A stretch of 5,619 bases of DNA from Candidatus Colwelliibacteriota bacterium (lineage in GTDB: Bacteria; Patescibacteriota; Minisyncoccia; UBA6257; Colwellbacteraceae), in NCBI GenBank assembly GCA_016178255.1, contig JACOTQ010000001.1:2802-8420 (forward strand). The letters are read 5' to 3'. Shown piece by piece: positions 1 to 5,053 of this stretch (positions are counted from its first letter, which is position 1; each line of letters begins with the position of its first letter). The notes under the pieces were generated by a model. It saw only the letters and a program-made list of their open reading frames with translations, made no database searches and had not been told where the DNA came from. A program made the translations under genes and the position numbers.

Positions 1-1
1 A

Positions 2-682
2 GGAAGTGGTTTGAAAAAGCTTTATCGTATCATCGATTTCAAACAGACGAAAATTGATGTTCCAGGGAAAGTTGAGACATTGGAATACGACCCTAATAGG
101 ACAGCTTTCATAATGAAAGTTGTCTACACTGACGGTGACAGACGCTATCTTCTCGCGCCGAATTCAATTAAAGTGGGAGACGATGTAATCGCGGCCGCGA
201 AAACAGTCTTAAAAAATGGAAACAGGCTGGCTCTGAAAAATATTCCTGTCGGCTACGGAGTGTATAATATTGAGATAGAACCGGGGAAGGGCGGCCAGAT
301 AGTAAGAAGCGCTGGTTCGCAGGCACAAATATTAGCTCACGAAGCCGGTTACTCTCATTTAAAGTTACCATCGGGAGAGGTAAGGAAGATTTTATGGGAC
401 AACTTGGCATCTCTTGGCCAGGTATCCAATCCAGACAACAGTCTTGTAACTATCGGCAAAGCCGGCCGGTCTCGGTGGTTAGGGAAAAGACCAACTGTCC
501 GCGGAACAGCTATGAATCCGGTTGACCACCCTTACGGCGGTGGAGAAGGCGTACAACCCAGAGGAACCAAGCGTCCTAAAACCATGTGGGGCAAAGTGAC
601 CGGAGGCCACAAGACCAGGAATAAGAAGAAATATTCAACCAATTTAATTGTTTCAAGAAGAATTAAGAAAAAGAAGAAATAG
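2..682 (+). CDS. rplB: 50S ribosomal protein uL2 (L2), 5' end outside window
   Basis: This is the core and C-terminal part of uL2, a 23S rRNA-binding protein needed for subunit joining and peptidyl transferase activity. The frame is open to the window edge. The first codons read GSG-L-KKLYRIIDF, matching the family's GGGHK-xxYRIxDF segment, so the TTG at 11 is an internal Leu codon and not a start; roughly 50 N-terminal residues lie upstream. Family landmarks seen are EYDPNR, RRYLLAP, NIPVG, PGKGGQ, RSAGS, SGEVRKI, GKAGRSRW, RPTVRGTAMNPVDHP and GGGEG. The His codon at 527-529 corresponds to E. coli His229, which is important for activity; the residue two further on is Tyr (533-535) instead of the usual His. 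The C-terminus is very Lys-rich. The stop is TAG at 680-682, two bases before rpsS. Confidence 0.97.
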   Translation, partial: GSGLKKLYRIIDFKQTKIDVPGKVETLEYDPNRTAFIMKVVYTDGDRRYLLAPNSIKVGDDVIAAAKTVLKNGNRLALKNIPVGYGVYNIEIEPGKGGQIVRSAGSQAQILAHEAGYSHLKLPSGEVRKILWDNLASLGQVSNPDNSLVTIGKAGRSRWLGKRPTVRGTAMNPVDHPYGGGEGVQPRGTKRPKTMWGKVTGGHKTRNKKKYSTNLIVSRRIKKKKK

Positions 683-684
683 AA

Positions 685-1041
685 ATGTCCAGAAGTTCTA
701 AAAAGGGTCCGTATGTTGACGCTAAGCTTTTAAAAAAAGTCTCGCGTGTTCAGGGTGGAGGCCTGTCTGCTGGCGGGGCAGGCAAGACTGTTATCAAGAC
801 TTGGTCCAGAAGTTCGGCGGTTTCGCCGGAGATGGTAGGTCTTACTTTCGGAGTGCACAACGGCAAGGATTTTATTTCCGTTTTTGTAACCGAAGATATG
901 GTTGGGCATAAATTAGGCGAATTTTCTCCGACTCGTAAATTCATTAAACATGGAGGGAAAATTCAGAAAGGGCTAGAGCAAGCCGCGGCTGCTAATGCGG
1001 CAACGGCAGCTTCTAAAACCGCCCCCGTTACAAAGAAATAA
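685..1041 (+). CDS. rpsS: 30S ribosomal protein uS19 (S19), with internal insertion and Ala-rich tail
   Basis: uS19 sits in the head of the small subunit, next to S13, and contacts the A-site finger region. The start MSRSSKKGPYVD is the family N-terminus, and TWSRSS, VGLTFGVHNGK, VFVTEDMVGHKLGEF and SPTRKF are the conserved core. At 118 residues it is longer than the usual ~92. Two additions explain this: a few extra Gly/Ala residues around residues 26-33 (GLSAGGAG), where most homologues have a short loop, and a tail of about 25 residues after KHGGKIQKG, rich in Ala and ending in KK. The DNA for the internal insertion forms an inverted repeat (listed separately). The ATG follows the rplB stop by two bases; no strong ribosome binding site is visible, so translation is probably coupled. 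Confidence 0.96.
   Translation: MSRSSKKGPYVDAKLLKKVSRVQGGGLSAGGAGKTVIKTWSRSSAVSPEMVGLTFGVHNGKDFISVFVTEDMVGHKLGEFSPTRKFIKHGGKIQKGLEQAAAANAATAASKTAPVTKK
761..783 (+). repeat. Short G+C-rich inverted repeat inside rpsS
   Basis: Arms 761-767 (GCCTGTC) and 777-783 (GGCAGGC) can pair over seven positions, one of them a G-U wobble, around a nine-base loop. It encodes most of the extra GLSAGGAG segment of uS19, which lies between the conserved KKV and KTWSRSS parts. By recollection it resembles G+C-rich palindromes of the CCTG...CAGG type scattered in Parcubacteria genomes. That link is an inference; the hairpin and the insertion are seen directly. Confidence 0.5.
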
Positions 1042-1053
1042 TTTTATAAGCCA

Positions 1054-1323
1054 ATGAATAAAGCTAAAGCTGAACTGAAAAATTTGAGAATCGCTCCACG
1101 GAAGGTGAGGCGCGTTTCCGATGTTTTAAGAGGGGCGCTCGTTAATGAGGCTTTCGCTCAACTGCAGATGATGACTTGGCGTGCCGCCCCGCCTGTTTAT
1201 AAACTTCTTAAGTCAGCGGTAGCTAACGCCAAAAATAAAAACATGGATTTAAATAAACTCTTCATAGAGTCTATCATGGTAAACCAAGGACCGATGCTTA
1301 AGAGGCATTTGCCAAGGGCGTAA
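1054..1323 (+). CDS. rplV: 50S ribosomal protein uL22 (L22), C-terminally truncated
   Basis: uL22 binds 23S rRNA, and its long beta-hairpin lines the nascent-peptide exit tunnel. Recognised by the N-terminal LRIAPRKVRRVSDVLRG, the KLLKSAVANAKN helix and the hairpin strand IMVNQGPMLKRHLPRA. It ends at 89 residues, whereas the family is usually about 110. What is missing is everything after the PRA at the hairpin tip: the return strand and the final beta-strand (KGRA...KRTSHITVVV in typical members). The TAA at 1321-1323 lies inside sequence that, in the next frame, encodes conserved uS3 residues, so this stop is probably not the native one. Start ATG at 1054, 12 bases after rpsS. As it stands the protein would be defective. 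Identity is certain; whether the truncation is real is not. Confidence 0.93.
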   Translation: MNKAKAELKNLRIAPRKVRRVSDVLRGALVNEAFAQLQMMTWRAAPPVYKLLKSAVANAKNKNMDLNKLFIESIMVNQGPMLKRHLPRA

Positions 1324-1325
1324 TT
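1318..1325 (+). other. Probable deletion junction between rplV and rpsC
   Basis: Up to about 1320 the rplV frame matches uL22 through PRA. From 1319 or 1322 onward the frame one base over reads RNWSSRWFTSKD, continuous with rpsC and matching the conserved W-x-SRWF segment of uS3. The uL22 end, the intergenic spacer, the uS3 start codon and about 17 uS3 residues are all absent, an estimated loss of 110-150 bases compared with typical family lengths. Confidence 0.75.
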
Positions 1326-1354
1326 GGAGTTCAAGATGGTTTACCAGTAAGGAT

Positions 1355-1906
1355 ATGCCTCGCTGGCTTGAAGAAGACGAGAATATCAGACGCGTCATTA
1401 TGGAAAAAATCGGCACAGCGGGGATTGCTGGCATCGAAATTGAGAGAACTAACGATAGGTGCAAAATATTTATCAGAGCCAGCCGGCCCGGTCTCGTTAT
1501 CGGCCGAGGTGGTAAGGGGATTGAAGACTTAACTAAACTCGTTGAGAAAATCATTAAATCCAAAATTGCGCTTAGTTTGAATGTGGAAGAGTTAAGAAAA
1601 ACCGAAATTTCCGCTTCGGTGACTGCCCAGAATATCGTAAGCGACTTGGAAAGGAGAATGAAATTCAGACGTACTATTAAGAAACATCTTGATACGATGA
1701 TGCAGAACAGAATGGTGCAAGGAGCTAAAATAATGGTTGCTGGAAGGTTGGACGGGAATGAAATCGCGAGAACCGAGCACTTATCCAAGGGCAAGCTTCC
1801 TCTTTCAACATTGAGGGCCAATATAGATTACGGCGAAGCTACGGCGAATACAACTTACGGAACCATTGGTATTAAGGTCTGGGTTTATAAAGGAGATGTT
1901 TTCTAA
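1355..1906 (+). CDS. rpsC: 30S ribosomal protein uS3 (S3), N-terminus and native start missing
   Basis: uS3 binds 16S rRNA in the head of the small subunit and helps form the mRNA entry channel. Seen are the KH domain with its GRGG loop (residues 50-53 from this ATG, within RPGLVIGRGGKGIEDL) and the C-terminal domain with AGRLDGNEIAR, GKLPLSTLRANIDYG, TTYGTIGIKVWVYKG. The ATG at 1355 is only the first ordinary start in frame. Homology continues upstream to about 1319 (RNWSSRWFTSKD), but the frame is closed by a TAA at 1280-1282 and holds no ATG, GTG, TTG or CTG between; an ATT at 1307 is the only rare candidate. The AAGGA before the ATG at 1355 lies just one base away, too close to act as a normal ribosome binding site. 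From this ATG the protein is 183 residues, compared with about 210-230. Five bases separate its stop from rplP. Confidence 0.93.
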   Translation: MPRWLEEDENIRRVIMEKIGTAGIAGIEIERTNDRCKIFIRASRPGLVIGRGGKGIEDLTKLVEKIIKSKIALSLNVEELRKTEISASVTAQNIVSDLERRMKFRRTIKKHLDTMMQNRMVQGAKIMVAGRLDGNEIARTEHLSKGKLPLSTLRANIDYGEATANTTYGTIGIKVWVYKGDVF

Positions 1907-1911
1907 ATATT

Positions 1912-2325
1912 ATGCTTATTCCTAAAAAAGTAAAACATAGAAAGTGGCAGAAAGGCAGGTCCAAAGGCAGGCTTGTTGAGACGCGCGGTACATATGTCGC
2001 CTACGGCAATTATGGCCTAAAGGCCATGGAACCGGCGTGGATTGATTCGAGGCAGATCGAATCAGCCAGGCGAACTGTTACGAACTTTACAAAGCGAGGC
2101 GGTAAGTTCTGGATAAGAATTTTTCCAGACAAACCGATTACAAAGAAACCGCCTGAAGTTACCATGGGTGGGGGTAAGGGCGCTGTGGAATATTATGTTT
2201 TTCCGGTTCGTCCCGGTAGAGTCGTTTTCGAAATAGATGGTCTACCGGAAGACGTGGCAAAAAGAGCCCTTATTTTGGCCGGTCATAAGTTGTCTTTTAA
2301 GACTAAAATTGTTGAAAAGTTATAG
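1912..2325 (+). CDS. rplP: 50S ribosomal protein uL16 (L16)
   Basis: uL16 binds 23S rRNA near the A site and is one of the last proteins added to the large subunit. It is full length at 137 residues. It starts with MLIPKKVKHRKWQKGR and has the conserved EPAWIDSRQIESARR, KRGGKFWIRIFPDKPITKKPPE, MGGGKGAVEYYVFPVRPGRVVFEIDG and a C-terminal AGHKLSFKT. The basic segment near residues 14-20 carries a small KGRSKGR duplication, encoded by two copies of AAAGGCAGG (1951-1959 and 1963-1971). There is no Shine-Dalgarno motif at a useful distance. The next gene follows at once. Confidence 0.97.
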   Translation: MLIPKKVKHRKWQKGRSKGRLVETRGTYVAYGNYGLKAMEPAWIDSRQIESARRTVTNFTKRGGKFWIRIFPDKPITKKPPEVTMGGGKGAVEYYVFPVRPGRVVFEIDGLPEDVAKRALILAGHKLSFKTKIVEKL

Positions 2326-2334
2326 TTGGCTAAA

Positions 2335-2541
2335 ATGAAAAGCACCGATATTCAAAAATTAAAGGCAAAAACAATCATGGAACTCGAAAAAGATTTGATT
2401 CATAACGAAAACCTGCTTCGTTCTTCTAAATTCGATATGGCGAGCGGTAAAATAAAGAACCTATCTTTGATTAGAACTATTAAGAAGGATATCGCGAGAA
2501 TAAAAACTTTTCTTAACATCAATTCAAATGGGAAAAAATAA
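2335..2541 (+). CDS. rpmC: 50S ribosomal protein uL29 (L29)
   Basis: uL29 is a small two-helix protein on the large-subunit surface near the exit tunnel, part of the docking site for trigger factor and SRP. From the ATG at 2335 it is 68 residues: MKSTDIQKL, the MELEKDLIHNE helix, the family-typical KFDMASGKIKN turn, and IRTIKKDIARIKTFL in the second helix. This ATG aligns with the usual family N-terminus. A TTG at 2326, directly after the rplP stop, would add three residues (MAK) and cannot be excluded. Neither has a clear ribosome binding site. The last 14 bases overlap rpsQ. Confidence 0.93.
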   Translation: MKSTDIQKLKAKTIMELEKDLIHNENLLRSSKFDMASGKIKNLSLIRTIKKDIARIKTFLNINSNGKK

Positions 2542-2779
2542 AGAAAAACATTACAGACGGGAGAATGGCGTTGTTGTATCCGACAAGATGGACAAAACTG
2601 TCGTTGTTGAAGTTGTGCGGACCAAAATACATCCCAAATATAAGAAGCGCTACAATGTAAATTCTCGTTTCAAGGCGCACGATGAATCAAACAAGTATAA
2701 GGTTGGCGATAAAGTGGTTATGGAGCAAACGAGACCGCTTTCTAAGGATAAAAAGTGGAGAGTTGTAAGTAAAATTTAA
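2528..2779 (+). CDS. rpsQ: 30S ribosomal protein uS17 (S17)
   Basis: uS17 is an OB-fold protein and a primary binder of the 5' domain of 16S rRNA. At 83 residues it has normal length. Seen are GVVVSDKMDKTVVVEV (first strands), the KIHPKYKKRY loop, KAHDESNKYKVGDKVVMEQTRPLSKDKKWRV, and the final VVSKI. The ATG overlaps the end of rpmC by 14 bases in another frame, suggesting translational coupling. The rplN start is one base after its stop. Confidence 0.96.
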   Translation: MGKNKEKHYRRENGVVVSDKMDKTVVVEVVRTKIHPKYKKRYNVNSRFKAHDESNKYKVGDKVVMEQTRPLSKDKKWRVVSKI

Positions 2780-2780
2780 C

Positions 2781-3146
2781 ATGATTCAAGAAAGGTCAAT
2801 TTTGAAAGTAGCAGATAACAGCGGCGCGAAATTCGTTCGTTGTTTCCGTGTTTTAGGTGGATCCAGGAAACGTTATGCCCATTTAGGGGACGTAGTCGTT
2901 GCTTCAGTTCAATCCGCAGAACCAAGAAAATCGGTGAAAAAGAAAGATATCGTGAGAGCGGTTGTGGTAAGAACCAAAAACGCCATTAGGCGTGACGATG
3001 GAAGTTATATAAGGTTTGACGACAATGCCGTCGTTATCATCGATAAAAAGGAGCCTAAGGCAACGAGAATTTTCGGCCCGATTCCAAAGGAACTTAAAAG
3101 TTTAGGTTACGATAAAATCATTTCCTTGGCGCAAGAAGTAGTTTGA
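2781..3146 (+). CDS. rplN: 50S ribosomal protein uL14 (L14)
   Basis: uL14 binds 23S rRNA at the subunit interface, contributes to an intersubunit bridge and is the contact site of the silencing factor RsfS. At 121 residues it matches the family length of about 122. Diagnostic parts are MIQERSILKVADNSGAKFVRC at the start, RYAHLGDVVVASV, VKKKDIVRAVVVRTK, DGSYIRFDDNAVVII and RIFGPIPKEL with ISLAQEVV at the end. It starts one base after the rpsQ stop and is followed by a seven-base gap to rplX. Nothing is unusual. Confidence 0.97.
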   Translation: MIQERSILKVADNSGAKFVRCFRVLGGSRKRYAHLGDVVVASVQSAEPRKSVKKKDIVRAVVVRTKNAIRRDDGSYIRFDDNAVVIIDKKEPKATRIFGPIPKELKSLGYDKIISLAQEVV

Positions 3147-3153
3147 TTTAAAC

Positions 3154-3459
3154 ATGAAAATAAAGAAAGGAGACAAAGTTTTAGTGACTGTTGGCAAAGA
3201 CCGAGGCAAATCTGGCAAGGTGCTTCACGCAGCCGAGCGCGATCATAAAGTGGTTGTCGAGGGATTGAATCTGGTTAAGAAAAATGTAAGGCCCAAAAAG
3301 CAGGGAGAGAAGGGCCAAATAATATCCACCCCTTCGTTTATATCCGCTTCGAATGTCCAGCTTATTTGTGAATCTTGCGGCAAGCCAAGTAAGGTTGGTT
3401 ACAGACTCAAAGGTTCTAAGAAAGAGAGATATTGCAAAAAATGCAAAGCAACAAATTAG
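3154..3459 (+). CDS. rplX: 50S ribosomal protein uL24 (L24), four-cysteine form
   Basis: uL24 is an assembly-initiating protein on 23S rRNA near the exit tunnel. It has a KOW motif at the N-terminus (MKIKKGDKVLVTVGKDRGKSGKV, roughly residues 1-25) followed by VEGLNLVKKNVRPKKQGEKGQI. The C-terminal part carries two CxxC pairs, Cys72/Cys75 and Cys94/Cys97, a likely zinc site present in many bacterial members and lost in others such as E. coli. It is 101 residues, normal length. The last 19 bases overlap the rplE ATG at 3441. No hairpin resembling the E. coli S8 feedback target is visible at this junction. Confidence 0.96.
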   Translation: MKIKKGDKVLVTVGKDRGKSGKVLHAAERDHKVVVEGLNLVKKNVRPKKQGEKGQIISTPSFISASNVQLICESCGKPSKVGYRLKGSKKERYCKKCKATN

Positions 3460-3920
3460 AAAAAATTGTAGTGAGCGTTGGCGTTGGCAGGATGCGTAAC
3501 AACCCTCAATTCGAAGAAAAAGTTTTACCTGAAATCGTTAAGGAGCTATCTTTGATTATCGGCCAGCATCCGGCGACAAGAGGCGCTAAGAAATCCATTG
3601 CCGCTTTTAAAACAAGGGAGGGGGACACGGTGGGTCTTACGGCAACTTTGAGAGGCAAAAGGATGAGGGATTTTCTTTTCAGGCTTACGAATATTGCCCT
3701 GCCCCGCGTGAGGGATTTTAGGGGCGTAGATACTAAGAGTTTTGATGCTCGCGGTAATTTGACAATGGGTATCAAAGAGCATACTGTTTTCCCCGAGATA
3801 AATCCGGAAACCTCTAAATTTAATTTCGGGATGGAAATTACGATAGTTGGAAAAACAAAGAGCAAAGAAGAGGGAATCGAGCTCTCTAAGACATTAGGAG
3901 TGCCTTTAAAGAAAGGATAA
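3441..3920 (+). CDS. rplE: 50S ribosomal protein uL5 (L5), short N-terminus
   Basis: uL5 binds 5S rRNA in the central protuberance and contacts P-site tRNA and S13. Seen are NKLEKIVVSVGVGR, ITGQ-like IIGQHPATRGAKKSIAAFKTREG, TLRGKRMRDFLFRL, ALPRVRDFRG, GNLTMGIKEHTVFPEI and the C-terminal LGVPLKK. From the ATG at 3441 the protein is 159 residues. The family norm is near 180, and the missing part is the N-terminal ~25-30 residues (typically KEKYKEEVVPALMEKFGYKN). A TTG at 3432 would add only MQK. Both candidate starts lie inside rplX, whose own end looks complete. I recall similarly short L5 proteins in Parcubacteria, so this is probably a lineage trait rather than damage. Confidence 0.93.
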   Translation: MQSNKLEKIVVSVGVGRMRNNPQFEEKVLPEIVKELSLIIGQHPATRGAKKSIAAFKTREGDTVGLTATLRGKRMRDFLFRLTNIALPRVRDFRGVDTKSFDARGNLTMGIKEHTVFPEINPETSKFNFGMEITIVGKTKSKEEGIELSKTLGVPLKKG

Positions 3921-3929
3921 TTAGAGCAT

Positions 3930-4115
3930 ATGGCAAAGAAGTCAGTAGTAGCAAGGTCTAAGAAGGAACCCAAGTATATGAGCCGGGTTGTAAGAAGGTG
4001 TTTTAGATGCGGCCGAAAAAGAGCGTATATGAGGGACTTCGGAATTTGCAGAATTTGTTTTAGAGAGTTGGTAAGCCGTGGGCGCATCCCCGGAGTTAAA
4101 AAAGCTTCTTGGTAA
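3930..4115 (+). CDS. rpsN: 30S ribosomal protein uS14 (S14), zinc-binding type
   Basis: uS14 lies in the head of the small subunit near S3 and S10 on 16S rRNA. At 61 residues it is the short, zinc-binding form. Cysteines at 24, 27, 40 and 43 make two CxxC pairs (CFRC and CRIC), with the conserved RCGRKRAYMRDFGICRICFREL and the C-terminal GRIPGVKKASW. An AAAGGA at 3912-3917 precedes the ATG by 12 bases, a weak and distant ribosome binding site. The stop TAA is directly followed by the rpsH ATG. Confidence 0.97.
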   Translation: MAKKSVVARSKKEPKYMSRVVRRCFRCGRKRAYMRDFGICRICFRELVSRGRIPGVKKASW

Positions 4116-4499
4116 ATGTATATAGATACTTTGGTAAAAGTGAAAAACGCCTTAGCGAGGAAAAGAGACAAAATCAAAATTCCTTATTCCAGGATGGATT
4201 TAGAAGTTCTTGAATCTTTGGTTAAACGCGGCTATCTTGAAGAAGTTGTAAGAAAAGGAAGAGGAGCAAAAAGAATCATAGAGATTAGGCTGAAGTACGA
4301 AGAAAACGAGAGTCCGGTCATGTCTGGTCTTAAGATTTTAAGCAAACCATCTCATAGGGCTTACGTTGGGTGGCGGGAGATAAGAAAATCTCATCAAGGA
4401 TACGGCAGCTATTTCCTATCTACTTCCAAGGGTATTATGTCAGAAGCGGATGCCAGAAGGAATAAAGTCGGAGGTGAGCTTTTATTTGAAATTTGGTAA
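4116..4499 (+). CDS. rpsH: 30S ribosomal protein uS8 (S8)
   Basis: uS8 binds the central domain of 16S rRNA (helix 21) and in E. coli represses the spc operon by binding its mRNA; whether that feedback exists here cannot be seen. It is 127 residues. The N-terminus is a little shorter than the usual DPIADMLTRIRNA form (MYIDTLVKVKNALARKRDKIKIPYS). Conserved parts are SGLKILSKPSHRAYV, the STSKGIMSEADARR motif and VGGELLFEIW at the end. The start immediately abuts the rpsN stop. The internal GGAGGTGAG at 4470-4478 encodes the conserved VGGE and is too far from the next start to be a ribosome binding site. Confidence 0.96.
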   Translation: MYIDTLVKVKNALARKRDKIKIPYSRMDLEVLESLVKRGYLEEVVRKGRGAKRIIEIRLKYEENESPVMSGLKILSKPSHRAYVGWREIRKSHQGYGSYFLSTSKGIMSEADARRNKVGGELLFEIW

Positions 4500-4504
4500 T
4501 AAAA

Positions 4505-5047
4505 ATGTCAAGAATAGGAAAACAACCAGTTGTAATTCCGGAAGGAGTCTCCGTGAGCCTCCAAGACGGTTTCGTTGAAATTAAAGGCAAAGACTCTACT
4601 TCCCGAATTATGGCATTGCCGGGCATTAAAATTGAAATCAAAAGTAACGAGGTTGCTTTTGCGCCTCTTGCTCAAACTAAACAAATTGTAAGCAATTGGG
4701 GCACAATGAGAGCGCTTGTAGCTAATGCTGTTAAAGGGGTTGTGGAAGATTTCTCCAAGGAGTTGCTGATTGAGGGAGTCGGTTTTAGAGCCGAAGTTCA
4801 AGGTAATGATTTGGTACTAAATATCGGTTTTTCGCACCAAGTTAGGTTTCCTATTCCGGAAGAAGTTAGAATTATAGTTGAAAAGAACGCCATTAAAGTT
4901 ACCGGACATGACAAACAATTCGTGGGTCAAGTTGCCGCGAAGATCCGCAGTCTTAAAAAACCAGAGCCTTATAAAGGCAAGGGGATTATGTATAAAGGCG
5001 AAATCATCAAACGTAAAGCCGGCAAAAAGGCGGTCAGTTCGAAATAA
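4505..5047 (+). CDS. rplF: 50S ribosomal protein uL6 (L6)
   Basis: uL6 binds 23S rRNA near the sarcin-ricin loop and the base of the L7/L12 stalk. It has two tandem alpha/beta domains. The N-terminus is the canonical MSRIGKQPVVIPEGV, which decides for the ATG at 4505 over an in-frame TTG at 4493. Then come VEIKGKDS, the NWGTMRALVANAVKGV helix, and the second domain with LLIEGVGFRAEVQGNDLVLNIGFSH, ITVxG-like IKVTGHDKQFVGQVAAKIRSLKKPEPYKGKGI and YKGEIIKRKAGK. It is 180 residues, full length. A five-base gap follows rpsH and a six-base gap precedes rplR. Confidence 0.97.
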   Translation: MSRIGKQPVVIPEGVSVSLQDGFVEIKGKDSTSRIMALPGIKIEIKSNEVAFAPLAQTKQIVSNWGTMRALVANAVKGVVEDFSKELLIEGVGFRAEVQGNDLVLNIGFSHQVRFPIPEEVRIIVEKNAIKVTGHDKQFVGQVAAKIRSLKKPEPYKGKGIMYKGEIIKRKAGKKAVSSK

Positions 5048-5053
5048 TATTAT

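Noticed and set aside
11..13. TTG as the start of rplB
   Set aside because: The frame is open to the window edge and the residues before it (GSG) match the uL2 GGGHK region, so it is internal.
262..267. TATAAT that could be a -10 promoter box inside rplB
   Set aside because: It encodes the conserved VYNI segment of uL2 and has no -35 element at suitable spacing.
1249..1821. Minus-strand open frame of 190 codons across rplV and rpsC
   Set aside because: Antisense to conserved coding sequence, with no recognisable family; hydrophobic composition arises from the complement of Lys- and Glu-rich codons.
1951..1971. Direct repeat of AAAGGCAGG in rplP
   Set aside because: Two copies encode the basic KGRSKGR stretch usual in uL16 N-termini; too short and isolated to be an array or an element.
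2012..2027. Inverted repeat ATGGCCT-AA-AGGCCAT in rplP
   Set aside because: It encodes conserved uL16 residues (YGLKAMEP), is not followed by a T run, and is short enough to occur by chance.
3506..4177. Long open frame on the minus strand (223 codons) across rplE and rpsN
   Set aside because: It lies entirely antisense to well-conserved ribosomal genes, has no recognisable domain and no ribosome binding site; it is a by-product of codon bias.
4470..4478. GGAGGTGAG as ribosome binding site of rplF
   Set aside because: It is 26 bases before the rplF ATG and encodes the conserved VGGE of uS8.
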